Origin: Vibrio tritonius
GTDB taxonomy: Bacteria; Pseudomonadota; Gammaproteobacteria; Enterobacterales; Vibrionaceae
Length of the DNA stretch: 64,000 bases
Reading direction: 5' to 3'
Assembly (NCBI RefSeq): GCF_001547935.1
Contig: NZ_AP014635.1
Coordinates: 2,914,001-2,978,000, forward strand
Below are positions 39,315 to 47,881 of this stretch, in pieces. The number at the start of each line of letters is the position of its first letter. The stretch's first letter is position 1. The notes below the pieces were generated by a model that had not been told where the DNA came from, did no database searches, and worked only from the letters and a program-made list of their open reading frames with translations. The position numbers and the translations under genes were made by a program.

Positions 39315-39562
39315 TGAACTGCAAACAAGCAACTCGTCTGCTTTCAGAAAGCCAGGATCGGGTATTAACAACTAAAGAAAAGATGACGCTAAAACTGCAT
39401 ATTACCCTGTGTAGTGCCTGTCGTCGTTTTGGTCAACAAATGCATCAAATTCGTTCTCTTTCAAAATCTTACTCAAATCCACAACCCTCAAAATCTCACC
39501 CAAAGAAAAAAATTAATTTTTTTTCTTTTCACTGTAATTCTTCACTCATTCGGTACGACTAA
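39311..39562 (+). CDS. Small soluble zinc-finger (ZAS-type) anti-sigma factor
   Basis: The 83-residue protein begins MMNCKQATRLLSESQDR, typical of anti-sigma zinc-finger domains, and has the His30-x3-Cys34-x2-Cys37 motif (HITLCSAC). There is no membrane segment, so it should act in the cytoplasm. The tail after residue 55 is basic and then hydrophobic (KKKINFFSFHCN), coded by A7 and T8 runs. Overlap of four bases with the sigma gene implies coupled, near-stoichiometric synthesis. The zinc motif could sense metal or oxidation, as in RsrA or ChrR, but this is inference. Promoter P2 of the peptide operon lies in its last codons. Confidence 0.8.
   Translation: MMNCKQATRLLSESQDRVLTTKEKMTLKLHITLCSACRRFGQQMHQIRSLSKSYSNPQPSKSHPKKKINFFSFHCNSSLIRYD
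39533..39561 (+). promoter_or_regulatory. Candidate ECF-type promoter P2 before the bufferin precursor gene
   Basis: TGTAAT (39533-39538), 17 bases, CGACTA (39556-39561). The hexamers and the spacing match P1 (TGTCAC-N17-CGTCTA). The element lies in the last ten codons of the anti-sigma gene, 41 bases before the precursor start codon. Confidence 0.62.
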
Positions 39563-39602
39563 TGAAGGTAAACCAACATAACCAATGAGTGAGGAAGCAC
39601 CC

Positions 39603-39878
39603 ATGAAACACAACACCACTACTTTAGCTCTTGCTTTAACATCAGCTCTTGCGCTCTCAGCAGCAACTTTACCAGCACACGCAGCTGCTAAAGAAAAATG
39701 CTATGGCGTCTCGTTAGCCGGACAAAATGACTGTGCAGCAGGCCCTGGTACTTCATGTGCAGGCAGCGCCAAGATGGACTACCAAGGCAATGCTTGGAAA
39801 TTAGTCAAAAAAGGCAACTGTATGAAGATGGAATCCCCAACTTCCGATACAGGTTTTGGCCAACTCAAAGCATTTTAA
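39603..39878 (+). CDS. bufA: Bufferin-type RiPP precursor (DUF2282, secreted, four cysteines)
   Basis: The gene encodes a Sec signal peptide (residues about 1-27, ending AHA) and a core with four cysteines at 33, 44, 52 and 73 (from ATG 39603). Their contexts are [22 protein letters not shown] and KGNCMK. This is the DUF2282 pattern of BufA1 in Caulobacter and of GigP in Cupriavidus. In bufferins the MNIO enzyme turns the two middle cysteines into thiooxazoles and the peptide binds copper in the periplasm; I infer the same here. GAGGAAG sits eight bases before ATG 39603. An earlier in-frame ATG (39585) would add MSEEAP, with no ribosome binding site. 91 residues. Confidence 0.88.
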   Translation: MKHNTTTLALALTSALALSAATLPAHAAAKEKCYGVSLAGQNDCAAGPGTSCAGSAKMDYQGNAWKLVKKGNCMKMESPTSDTGFGQLKAF

Positions 39879-39897
39879 GTAACCCAGGGGTAAGAAG

Positions 39898-40782
39898 ATG
39901 ACCACACAAAATTTGAGCAAACATCGCTGTAAGTTTCCCAAATATAGTGGGGTCAGCTTCAAGCCCCAGTATTTCGATACCTTGATAGAGCTAAAGCCAC
40001 CGCTTGGCTTTGTTGAAATACATGCAGAAAATTACCTGTCTGCAGGAGGTCCATTACGCCATTACTTACAACGTATACGGGAAGACTATCCAATCACAGT
40101 CCACGGGGTTGGGCTTTCCATCGGGGGAACTGAGCCGTTAAACAAGGAGCACTTAGACCGCGTTGCTAGCCTTGTAGAACATATTGAGCCGGTGGTTTTT
40201 TCTGAACACCTTGCTTGGTCTTCTCATGGTAATGCTTTTCTCAATGACCTGCTGCCTATTCCCTACACTAAGGCGCATTTAGAACGCACTTGTCGTCATA
40301 TTCACCAAATACAAGAGCGATTGGGTGATACTTTGTTAATGGAAAATCCATCAACCTATATCACGTTCGCTCAACAGGATTATACCGAGACTGAATTTAT
40401 TCGAGAGATGGTGCGTCGCACTGGCTGTGACCTGCTGTTAGATGTTAATAACATCGCGGTGAGCTGCTTTAATCACCAGCAAGACCCCGAAGCTTATCTA
40501 GCTGACTTTCCTTTGAAATTCGTTAGCCAAATCCATCTAGCTGGCTATCATCTTGATACCCAAGAAGCACTAACTCTGCGGATTGATAGCCATGGTTCCC
40601 CGGTTCAAACCGACGTTTGGCAACTCTACCAGAAAACGCTCTCCTTAACCGGAGACATCGGCACTCTGATTGAGTGGGATAGTCAACTTCCTCCATTCAA
40701 AGAGCTACTTTCTCAAGCTTGTCTGGCAGATAAATATCGTCAAGTGCATCAAAAGGAGCAACAACATGCACTCTCTTTTTAA
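39898..40782 (+). CDS. bufB: MNIO (DUF692) peptide-modifying iron oxidase
   Basis: This 294-residue TIM-barrel enzyme belongs to the multinuclear non-heme iron oxidases (MbnB/BufB/TglH). Candidate iron ligands and catalytic residues in family-typical surroundings are His69 (TVHGVGLSIGG), Glu103-His104 (SEHLAWSS), Glu149-Asn150 (MENPSTY), Asp182-Asn184 (DVNNIAV), His213, His218, Asp230-His232 (DSHGSPV) and Glu259 (IEWD). It should oxidise cysteines of the BufA core using Fe(II)/Fe(III) and O2. The precursor lies 19 bases upstream and the partner gene overlaps its end by 17 bases. All hallmark residues are intact. Confidence 0.92.
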   Translation: MTTQNLSKHRCKFPKYSGVSFKPQYFDTLIELKPPLGFVEIHAENYLSAGGPLRHYLQRIREDYPITVHGVGLSIGGTEPLNKEHLDRVASLVEHIEPVVFSEHLAWSSHGNAFLNDLLPIPYTKAHLERTCRHIHQIQERLGDTLLMENPSTYITFAQQDYTETEFIREMVRRTGCDLLLDVNNIAVSCFNHQQDPEAYLADFPLKFVSQIHLAGYHLDTQEALTLRIDSHGSPVQTDVWQLYQKTLSLTGDIGTLIEWDSQLPPFKELLSQACLADKYRQVHQKEQQHALSF

Positions 40783-41524
40783 GCAAAGCATGTGTGATGC
40801 ACAAAACGAACGTATACACTCGTTACTGTCCGGAAAATCTAACCAAGAAAAACGGCTAAGAATGAATGTGTATCGTAACAATATGCATTGTTCTTTATTG
40901 GAATCGCTAGCCTCTATTTTTCCTAAATGCGCACAGATGATGGGTGACGATATTTTTCGTACCGTCGCGTTGGGTTTTATCCAGGAGTCTCTTCCGCACA
41001 GCCCAATCTTGCACGAATATGGGGAAGATTTTCCAGAATTTCTCGACCAACTCGAATTACCTGCTGAGCTTGTCTGCACACCTCTACTTGCCAAATTAGA
41101 ATATCAGCTATTGCAGCTAACTCACGCTGCTGAAGACACTGTATTGAGCTCTGAACAGCTCTACCAACAGCTGAATACAACGTCGCAAATGATGGACCAA
41201 ACATGGACTTTTAGTTCGACGTTAACTTTGTGGCAAAGCCCTATCGCTTTAGGTTCTATTTATCACTCTCTTACCCAAGATATGGGAACCGAACTGAGTG
41301 AACAAGATTGGCGAAACACTGAGTATTTAGTCCTACATAAACAGCAATGGTTTGGGGTATGTAGCGTCGTTACTGAAGATGTTTTTACACTACTGTGTAA
41401 ACTCAAGCAGGGACAATCTTTGGCTCAGGCTAGTCAAAATATGTCACCGGATACTTTACCGCAAACACTCAATCAACTTTTATCGTTACCGATTATTTGT
41501 CAGCTTGGAGATGCCTCATGCTAA
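40766..41524 (+). CDS. bufC: DUF2063 partner protein of the MNIO enzyme
   Basis: This protein would deliver the precursor peptide to BufB, by analogy with MbnC/BufC. The N-terminal DUF2063 helical domain shows the family pattern ([23 protein letters not shown], then [12 protein letters not shown], then [17 protein letters not shown]). The C-terminal half is less conserved. I start it at ATG 40766 with AAAGGAG nine bases upstream, giving 252 residues. The longer frame from 40670 lies inside bufB and is not family-like. The 17-base overlap with bufB suggests tight coupling of the two subunits. Confidence 0.88.
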   Translation: MHSLFKQSMCDAQNERIHSLLSGKSNQEKRLRMNVYRNNMHCSLLESLASIFPKCAQMMGDDIFRTVALGFIQESLPHSPILHEYGEDFPEFLDQLELPAELVCTPLLAKLEYQLLQLTHAAEDTVLSSEQLYQQLNTTSQMMDQTWTFSSTLTLWQSPIALGSIYHSLTQDMGTELSEQDWRNTEYLVLHKQQWFGVCSVVTEDVFTLLCKLKQGQSLAQASQNMSPDTLPQTLNQLLSLPIICQLGDASC

Positions 41525-41982
41525 CGCTTAAAGATCGTTCAATTGAATCAATCATTCTACTCATGTCTCGGTTGGCATTAGCGGGTGTTTTCTGGCTTTC
41601 TGGACAAACCAAAATAGAGGGATTTGCGCTCAACCCAATTTCCGGACAATGGCAATGGGGCATTCCTCATATCAAAGACACCACTTTTTTTCTATTTGAA
41701 TATGAGTACGCTCTACCAATAATCAACCCCGCTTTTGCCGCCTATTTGGCTACCTTTGCCGAACACCTTCTTCCCCTTTTACTTGTCATAGGGTTAATGA
41801 CGCGTTGGGGAGCGTTAGGTTTGGCGATCATGACATTAACTATCCAGATCTTTGTTTATCCAAGCGCCTACGCGACTCATTTAACTTGGTTAAGCTTGTC
41901 CGCGCTTTTAATGTGGAAAGGGGGTGGCCTTTGGTCACTCGACCATTATTGGTTTAACCATAAGCAGCTTAAGAAAAAATAA
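41518..41982 (+). CDS. DoxX family membrane protein of the bufferin operon
   Basis: This 154-residue protein has about four membrane helices (for example [21 protein letters not shown] and [24 protein letters not shown] stretches, then [15 protein letters not shown]). It contains the DoxX hallmark [24 protein letters not shown]. DoxX proteins accompany DUF692-DUF2063 operons widely (GigT), but their job is unknown; links to quinone or thiol redox have been proposed. The chosen ATG 41518 overlaps the bufC stop by seven bases and follows GGAG; 41497 is a weaker alternative. Last gene of the operon. Confidence 0.85.
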   Translation: MLTLKDRSIESIILLMSRLALAGVFWLSGQTKIEGFALNPISGQWQWGIPHIKDTTFFLFEYEYALPIINPAFAAYLATFAEHLLPLLLVIGLMTRWGALGLAIMTLTIQIFVYPSAYATHLTWLSLSALLMWKGGGLWSLDHYWFNHKQLKKK

Positions 41983-42015
41983 GCGACTGATGATATAATT
42001 CCCGCCCAACACAGG

Positions 42016-42046
42016 AAAAAAATGGAGCCTTTCGGCTCCATTTTTC
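42016..42046. terminator. Bidirectional terminator between the bufferin operon and parC
   Basis: The stem AAAAATGGAGCC / GGCTCCATTTTT has a TTTC loop, with A and T tracts on both sides. It ends the plus-strand operon and the minus-strand parE-parC transcript. Confidence 0.92.
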
Positions 42047-42061
42047 GTTTGTGCATTAAGC

Positions 42062-44335
42062 TTACTCTTCTTCAGAGGCTGCCGTATTGCTTTCTTCAAT
42101 TTCAATCGCGGAAACGCGTTGTAAGCCTCTTGGCAATAACCCACCACGACGACCACGCTCACCACGATAGTTATCAAGATCAGCAGGTTTCAAACCAAGC
42201 TTACGTTTACCCGCATACAAGGTAATCGCTGCCCCCTGAGGAATCACCACTAAGTGAGAAACCACTTCTTCACGAGACTTCGCTTTCGCCGCTGGAATAT
42301 TAATGATCTTATTCCCTTTGCCTTTACTCAATTGAGGCAAATCTTTAATTGGGAACAACAACATTCGACCTTGGTCTGTAATGGCTAGAATCTCATCCTC
42401 ATCAATCTTCTGGATTGGTTGTGGAGACATAATTTCGGCATTTTCAGGCAAGTTCACTAACGCTTTACCACTACGGTTTTTCGACAGTAAATCAGCGCCT
42501 TTACATACAAAGCCATAACCGGCATCGGAGCCAACCAGCCATAACTGTTCGTCTTCTCCCATTACCACCTGACGAATAGAAGAACCTTCAGCAAGATTCA
42601 AGCGACCCGTAATTGGTTCACCTTGGCCACGTGCTGATGGCAATGTATGAGATTCAAGCGAGTAACTACGGCCATCACTAGCGAGGAAAATAGCTTGCTG
42701 ATTACTCTTACCACAAGCATGCGCCAAATACTGGTCGCCCGCTTTGTAATTCAAGCCTTCGCAATCGACTTCATGGCCTTTCGCATGACGCACCCAACCT
42801 TTATCGGAAATGATCACAGTGATCGCTTCATTTGGTAGTAGATCACGTTCGGTCAAGGCTTTCGCTTCTTCACGCTCAACAAGAGGTGAACGGCGATCAT
42901 CACCGTATTTTTCTGCATCGGCTTTAAGCTCTTTCTTGATCAACGTATTCAAACGACGATCGGAGCCAAGAAGTTGTTCTAGTTTTTCACGTTCTTTTGC
43001 TAGTTCGTCTTGCTCTCCACGAATCTTCATTTCTTCAAGTTTCGCCAATTGACGTAACTTGGTATCAAGAATCGCATCAGCTTGAATCTCACTAATGCCA
43101 AAGCGTGCCATCAATACCGGTTTTGGTTCATCTTCACTACGGATGATTTCAATCACTTCATCAATATTGAGGAAAGCCGCCAACAAACCTTCTAGAATGT
43201 GCAAGCGAGCCATCACTTTATCAAGACGGTGTTGCAAGCGAGCACGCACAGTCTTAATTCGGTATTGCAGCCATTCAGAGATGATTTGTACCAAACCTTT
43301 CACTTGAGGACGGCCATCAAGACCAATCATATTCAAGTTAACGCGGTAACTTTTCTCCAAATCGGTTGAAGCAAACAGGTGATTCATCACCACATCGCAA
43401 TCGACACGATTTGAACGAGGAACAATCACAATACGCGTTGGGTTTTCATGATCCGATTCGTCGCGCAAATCTTCGATCATCGGCAATTTCTTAGCTCGCA
43501 TCTGGTTAGCGATTTGCTCAAGCAATTTCGATCCAGACACCTGATGCGGAATCGCCGTAATAACGATGTCTGAATCTTCTTTATGCCACACCGCACGCAT
43601 TTTGACGCTACCACGACCAGTGGTATAAATTTTCTTCAAATCCGCTCTTGGCGAAATAATTTCTGCTTCAGTTGGATAATCCGGACCTTGCACAAATTGC
43701 ATCACATCCGACAATTCCGCTTTCGGATTATCGAGCAGATGAATCGCAGCTTCAGCCACCTCACGAACATTATGTGGTGGGATATCGGTTGCCATACCTA
43801 CCGCAATGCCCGTTACCCCATTTAGCAAGATATGAGGTAAGCGTGCTGGCAACATTTTTGGCTCTTTCATCGTGCCATCAAAGTTAGGCTGCCACTCAAC
43901 CGTACCTTGGCCTAATTCACCAAGTAAAACTTCAGAGAACTTAGACAGTTTTGCTTCGGTATAACGCATTGCTGCGAACGATTTTGGATCATCCGGTGCA
44001 CCCCAGTTACCTTGGCCGTCCACGAGTGGGTAGCGGTATGAGAAGGGTTGCGCCATCAGCACCATAGCTTCATAACATGCTGAGTCACCATGAGGATGGT
44101 ATTTACCCAATACGTCACCAACGGTACGTGCTGATTTTTTGTATTTAGCCGAAGCCGATAAACCCAGCTCCGACATGGCATAAATAATACGGCGTTGTAC
44201 TGGCTTTAAACCATCGCCGATATAAGGCAATGCACGGTCCATGATGACGTACATTGAATAATTCAGATAAGCATCTTCAGTAAACCGTCTTAACGGCAGC
44301 TGTTCGACACCATCGAAACTCATCTCAGTTGACAT
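42062..44335 (-). CDS. parC: DNA topoisomerase IV subunit A
   Basis: ParC cuts and rejoins DNA to decatenate daughter chromosomes. The catalytic tyrosine is in [11 protein letters not shown]. The quinolone region reads [12 protein letters not shown] with Ser85 and Glu89, the residues of susceptible strains, so no ParC-mediated fluoroquinolone resistance is predicted. The C-terminal beta-pinwheel and an acidic tail ([13 protein letters not shown]) follow. Length 757 is normal. It starts three bases after parE. Confidence 0.96.
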   Translation of the reverse strand: MSTEMSFDGVEQLPLRRFTEDAYLNYSMYVIMDRALPYIGDGLKPVQRRIIYAMSELGLSASAKYKKSARTVGDVLGKYHPHGDSACYEAMVLMAQPFSYRYPLVDGQGNWGAPDDPKSFAAMRYTEAKLSKFSEVLLGELGQGTVEWQPNFDGTMKEPKMLPARLPHILLNGVTGIAVGMATDIPPHNVREVAEAAIHLLDNPKAELSDVMQFVQGPDYPTEAEIISPRADLKKIYTTGRGSVKMRAVWHKEDSDIVITAIPHQVSGSKLLEQIANQMRAKKLPMIEDLRDESDHENPTRIVIVPRSNRVDCDVVMNHLFASTDLEKSYRVNLNMIGLDGRPQVKGLVQIISEWLQYRIKTVRARLQHRLDKVMARLHILEGLLAAFLNIDEVIEIIRSEDEPKPVLMARFGISEIQADAILDTKLRQLAKLEEMKIRGEQDELAKEREKLEQLLGSDRRLNTLIKKELKADAEKYGDDRRSPLVEREEAKALTERDLLPNEAITVIISDKGWVRHAKGHEVDCEGLNYKAGDQYLAHACGKSNQQAIFLASDGRSYSLESHTLPSARGQGEPITGRLNLAEGSSIRQVVMGEDEQLWLVGSDAGYGFVCKGADLLSKNRSGKALVNLPENAEIMSPQPIQKIDEDEILAITDQGRMLLFPIKDLPQLSKGKGNKIINIPAAKAKSREEVVSHLVVIPQGAAITLYAGKRKLGLKPADLDNYRGERGRRGGLLPRGLQRVSAIEIEESNTAASEEE

Positions 44336-44338
44336 TCA

Positions 44339-46225
44339 TTACCCCTCAACTTCCGCTAAATCACCGTTACTTTGCAACCAACTGCGTCGATCATCGGCAC
44401 GTTTTTTACCCAGTAACATATCCATCATCTCTTCAGTCGCTTGGTTATCATCAATGGTTAGCTGAACTAAACGACGAGTGTTTGGATCCATGGTTGTTTC
44501 ACGAAGTTGAATTGGGTTCATTTCACCCAACCCTTTGAATCGTTGGACATTAATTTTGGCTTTTTTCTTACTTAAACGCTCAGTAATTGCAGCTTTTTCT
44601 GCTTCATCGAGTGCATAATGCACTTCTTTACCACAGTCGATACGATACAGAGGAGGCATCGCAACATAGACGTGACCTTCTTCGACCAATTTGTAGAAAT
44701 GGCGAGTAAACAGAGCGCAAAGCAAGGTAGCAATATGCAGACCATCGGAGTCCGCATCGGCCAAGATACACACTTTACCGTAACGTAAACCTTCTAGGTT
44801 GTCGGTATCTGGGTCGATACCTAACGCCACTGATATATCGTGTACTTCTTGTGAAGCCAATACTTGGTCACCAGCCACTTCCCATGTGTTTAGGATTTTA
44901 CCGCGCAGCGGCATAATGGCTTGGAACTCACGGTCACGAGCTTGCTTTGCACTACCGCCCGCAGAATCCCCTTCCACTAGGAAGAGTTCAGTGCGGCTCA
45001 AGTCTTGTTGTGAACAGTCAGTTAGTTTGCCCGGTAGCGCAGGACCAGAAGCCACTTTTTTACGTACGACTTTTTTGCTCGCCCGCATACGCTTATGCGC
45101 ATTGGCGATACAAGATTCAGCCAATAGCTCAGCTAGTTGGGGACGCTCGTTCAGCCATAAACTGAATGCATCTTTAACCACGCCAGAAACAAAACCTGAC
45201 ATTTGACGAGAAGACAAACGCTCTTTAGTTTGGCCTGCAAATTGCGGATCAAGCATTTTCACCGACAAGACATAAGCACAACGATCAAAGACGTCTTCAC
45301 CCGTCAGTTTCACACCACGCGGCAACAGATTACGGAATTCACAGAACTCACGCATTGCATCTAACAAGCCTTGGCGTAACCCATTGACATGAGTACCGCC
45401 TAACGCCGTTGGAATCAAGTTAACGTAGCTTTCCGTGATTAAATCACCACCTTCTGGCAACCAGATAAGTGCCCAATCTGCCGCTTCGGTTTCAGAAGAG
45501 AACTTACCAGTAAAAGGTTCTTCAGGAAGCGTAGGAAAACCTTTCACCCCTTCCGCAAGATAATCTTTTAAACCATCTTGATAGCACCAGTGATGTTCGT
45601 TGCCGTTAACCTTATCGGTAAATACCACTTCCAAGCCAGGACATAACACGGCTTTCGCTCGTAAGTTATTGATCAGCTTGCTAACCGAGAAGTTAGGCGA
45701 ATCGAAATATTTGGCTTCAGGCCAAAAATGAACGCTGGTACCTCGATTGCGACGACCACAGGTCCCCGTAACCGTTAAGTCAGAGACTTTATTGCCATGT
45801 TCAAAAGCAATTTCATACACTTGTCCATCACGGCGTACGGTCACTTCAACGCGATCAGAAAGTGCGTTAACCACCGAAATACCCACCCCGTGTAGACCAC
45901 CGGAGAATTGATAGTTTTTATTAGAAAACTTACCGCCGGCATGCAACTTACACATGATGAGTTCCACACCAGAGACTTTCTCTACTGGGTGGATATCTAC
46001 TGGCATTCCCCGCCCGTCATCAATCACTTCGAGTGATTGATCCGCATGGAGAATAACTTGAACCTTAGTTGCATACCCAGCCAACGCTTCATCGACACTG
46101 TTATCGATGACTTCTTGCCCTAAGTGGTTAGGACGGTTGGTTTCCGTATACATCCCAGGTCGGCGACGTACTGGCTCTAAGCCATTAAGAACCTCAATGG
46201 CTCCAGCATTATATTGTTCTGTCAT
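44339..46225 (-). CDS. parE: DNA topoisomerase IV subunit B
   Basis: ParE is the ATPase subunit. The GHKL ATP site (VIDNSVDEALAGYA, DDGRGMPVDIHP, GGLHGVGISVVNALS), the transducer lysine region (QTKERLSS) and the Toprim motifs (LVEGDSAGGSAKQARDREFQAIMPLRGKILN and ILADADSDGLHI) are complete. Length 628 is typical. It is the first gene of parE-parC; the 229 bases before it should hold their promoter, and yqiA upstream is read in the same direction. Confidence 0.96.
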   Translation of the reverse strand: MTEQYNAGAIEVLNGLEPVRRRPGMYTETNRPNHLGQEVIDNSVDEALAGYATKVQVILHADQSLEVIDDGRGMPVDIHPVEKVSGVELIMCKLHAGGKFSNKNYQFSGGLHGVGISVVNALSDRVEVTVRRDGQVYEIAFEHGNKVSDLTVTGTCGRRNRGTSVHFWPEAKYFDSPNFSVSKLINNLRAKAVLCPGLEVVFTDKVNGNEHHWCYQDGLKDYLAEGVKGFPTLPEEPFTGKFSSETEAADWALIWLPEGGDLITESYVNLIPTALGGTHVNGLRQGLLDAMREFCEFRNLLPRGVKLTGEDVFDRCAYVLSVKMLDPQFAGQTKERLSSRQMSGFVSGVVKDAFSLWLNERPQLAELLAESCIANAHKRMRASKKVVRKKVASGPALPGKLTDCSQQDLSRTELFLVEGDSAGGSAKQARDREFQAIMPLRGKILNTWEVAGDQVLASQEVHDISVALGIDPDTDNLEGLRYGKVCILADADSDGLHIATLLCALFTRHFYKLVEEGHVYVAMPPLYRIDCGKEVHYALDEAEKAAITERLSKKKAKINVQRFKGLGEMNPIQLRETTMDPNTRRLVQLTIDDNQATEEMMDMLLGKKRADDRRSWLQSNGDLAEVEG

Positions 46226-46454
46226 AATACGGAATGCTTATATCGAAAAATTATGTGTAACTTTACCACCCAATATAAAGAGCAGTAATCATTTTCACTT
46301 CGTGGGGCACCTGTTTTAGGCACCAGTGTTACTGTGAGATAGCTCAGTAAAATGATAAAAGTCTAAGGGAGACATAGTCTGGATAAGACTTAATGATGTC
46401 AAGTGGCACTATTAATGCAATGATTAATTTTATGACGTTTCCCGCAACAGCATC

Positions 46455-47039
46455 TTACAGATTTAAAAACTGGACGATTTTTTCAGGGTAGCGCTCAAAA
46501 TTGACAAAGCTATGATCACCACCTTGCTCAACAGTTTGAACGGCATCACTATATTTAGCTATCGCTTGCTGATAATCCAACACTTCATCGTCAGTCTGAC
46601 TCAAGATCCATACTCGTTTCGGCTCTGGCAAAATCATACAATCCAGCGCTTTCAACTCATGCATATGATACTCGGTTAATTCGTATTGCTCATGAGTATA
46701 AGGGTTCTGTTGAGGACCAAGATAATCAACTAAAAGGTCATAAGGTTTGACCGCTGGATTCACCAATACCGCAGCAACACCATACTTCTGATGTAACCAA
46801 GCAGAGAAATACCCACCTAACGAGCTGCCCACCAAGCCTATGTGATAATTGGCTTGATACTCATCCATTAGCGCTTCGAGACAAAGAGCTGCCTCGCGCG
46901 GATAGTTGGGCAGTTTAGGCACCACGACTTTGATATCTGGTCGATGCTCTTCACAATAACGAAGCATCACTTGTGCCTTGTGCGACAGTGGCGAACTGTT
47001 AAAACCATGAATGTAAATGAGCATAGATGGCTTAGACAT
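46455..47039 (-). CDS. yqiA: YqiA family alpha/beta-hydrolase (esterase)
   Basis: This small serine esterase acts on short acyl or palmitoyl-CoA substrates in vitro; its natural role is unclear. The nucleophile elbow GLVGSSLGGYFSAWL carries the Ser, HGFNSSPLSHKA forms the oxyanion region and GGDHSFVNFERYP carries the catalytic His. Length 194 fits. It lies two bases after cpdA, in the conserved order nudF-DUF1249-cpdA-yqiA-parE. Confidence 0.92.
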   Translation of the reverse strand: MSKPSMLIYIHGFNSSPLSHKAQVMLRYCEEHRPDIKVVVPKLPNYPREAALCLEALMDEYQANYHIGLVGSSLGGYFSAWLHQKYGVAAVLVNPAVKPYDLLVDYLGPQQNPYTHEQYELTEYHMHELKALDCMILPEPKRVWILSQTDDEVLDYQQAIAKYSDAVQTVEQGGDHSFVNFERYPEKIVQFLNL

Positions 47040-47041
47040 AG

Positions 47042-47863
47042 TTAATACCCATTTGCATTATAATCAGGGAGATAGCGGCCATTTTCTAGGCGTTGCACTT
47101 GAGTATTAATTTGGCCATCTGCCAACAATTCTAATTCACGCCACCCCGGAGAGCGACGATCAACAGAAAATTCATTCGACTTAGGCTTAAATTGTGCACA
47201 AGTGGATGGTGTAGCAAGAACCCTTACCCCCTGATGCTCTACATCTAACTCTTGATGAATATGACCACATAAAACCGCTCGTACACGATGATACTTAGCC
47301 ACTACACGCCAAAATTCATCACTATCCTTGAGTGTGTGTTGATCGAGCCATTCGCTATTAACCAATATCGGATGATGGTGTAACACAATCAGAGCCCAAC
47401 GATCGGGATGAGCAGCAAGAGCTTTATCAAGCAGAGTTAATTGCTCTTGGCTCAGACGACCATGTGGCACTCCCTCCACCTGAGAATCCAACATAATCAC
47501 AAGCCAATGCTCTCCAACTAAAATTTCATGTTGCGAATGAATCTGAGCGGATGGAAGCATATTACCCATGTGCGGTTTAAAATCATGGTTCCCCGGTAAC
47601 CAAAAACACGGTTTGGCTAGAGGAGCAATTCCTAGAGTAAAACGCTGATAGGATTCTTGGCTGTGATCTTGAGAAATGTCTCCGGTCGCGAGAATCGCAT
47701 CAAATTTGACTCGCTTATCCTGAACATCCTTTACCACTGCGGCAAAACTATCCGCCGTATTTACTCCCAGCAGAGCGCCGTCATCTGGAGCAAACAGATG
47801 AGTATCGGTTATCTGCAACAGCTTGATACTGCTTGAGTTATCTATACTGGACGACACGTTCAA
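47042..47863 (-). CDS. cpdA: 3',5'-cyclic-AMP phosphodiesterase CpdA
   Basis: CpdA hydrolyses cAMP and so dampens CRP signalling. The calcineurin-type metal motifs are LLQITDTHLF, ATGDISQDHS, LPGNHDFK, VLHHHPI and LCGHIHQE. Length 273 matches E. coli. The gene lies 18 bases from DUF1249. Its activity could affect the CRP-dependent pilA promoter proposed in this window, but the linkage is only indirect. Confidence 0.95.
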   Translation of the reverse strand: MNVSSSIDNSSSIKLLQITDTHLFAPDDGALLGVNTADSFAAVVKDVQDKRVKFDAILATGDISQDHSQESYQRFTLGIAPLAKPCFWLPGNHDFKPHMGNMLPSAQIHSQHEILVGEHWLVIMLDSQVEGVPHGRLSQEQLTLLDKALAAHPDRWALIVLHHHPILVNSEWLDQHTLKDSDEFWRVVAKYHRVRAVLCGHIHQELDVEHQGVRVLATPSTCAQFKPKSNEFSVDRRSPGWRELELLADGQINTQVQRLENGRYLPDYNANGY

Positions 47864-47881
47864 AATCGATAAACCTGCTAA

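Noticed and set aside
40670..40765. An N-terminal extension of the DUF2063 protein
   Set aside because: The 32 extra residues are bufB read in another frame. A strong AAAGGAG precedes ATG 40766, where the family sequence begins.
38682..41982. Methanobactin biosynthesis cluster
   Set aside because: DUF692 and DUF2063 resemble MbnB and MbnC, but the precursor is a secreted DUF2282 peptide and no MbnA-like peptide, MATE exporter or TonB receptor is present. The bufferin assignment fits better.
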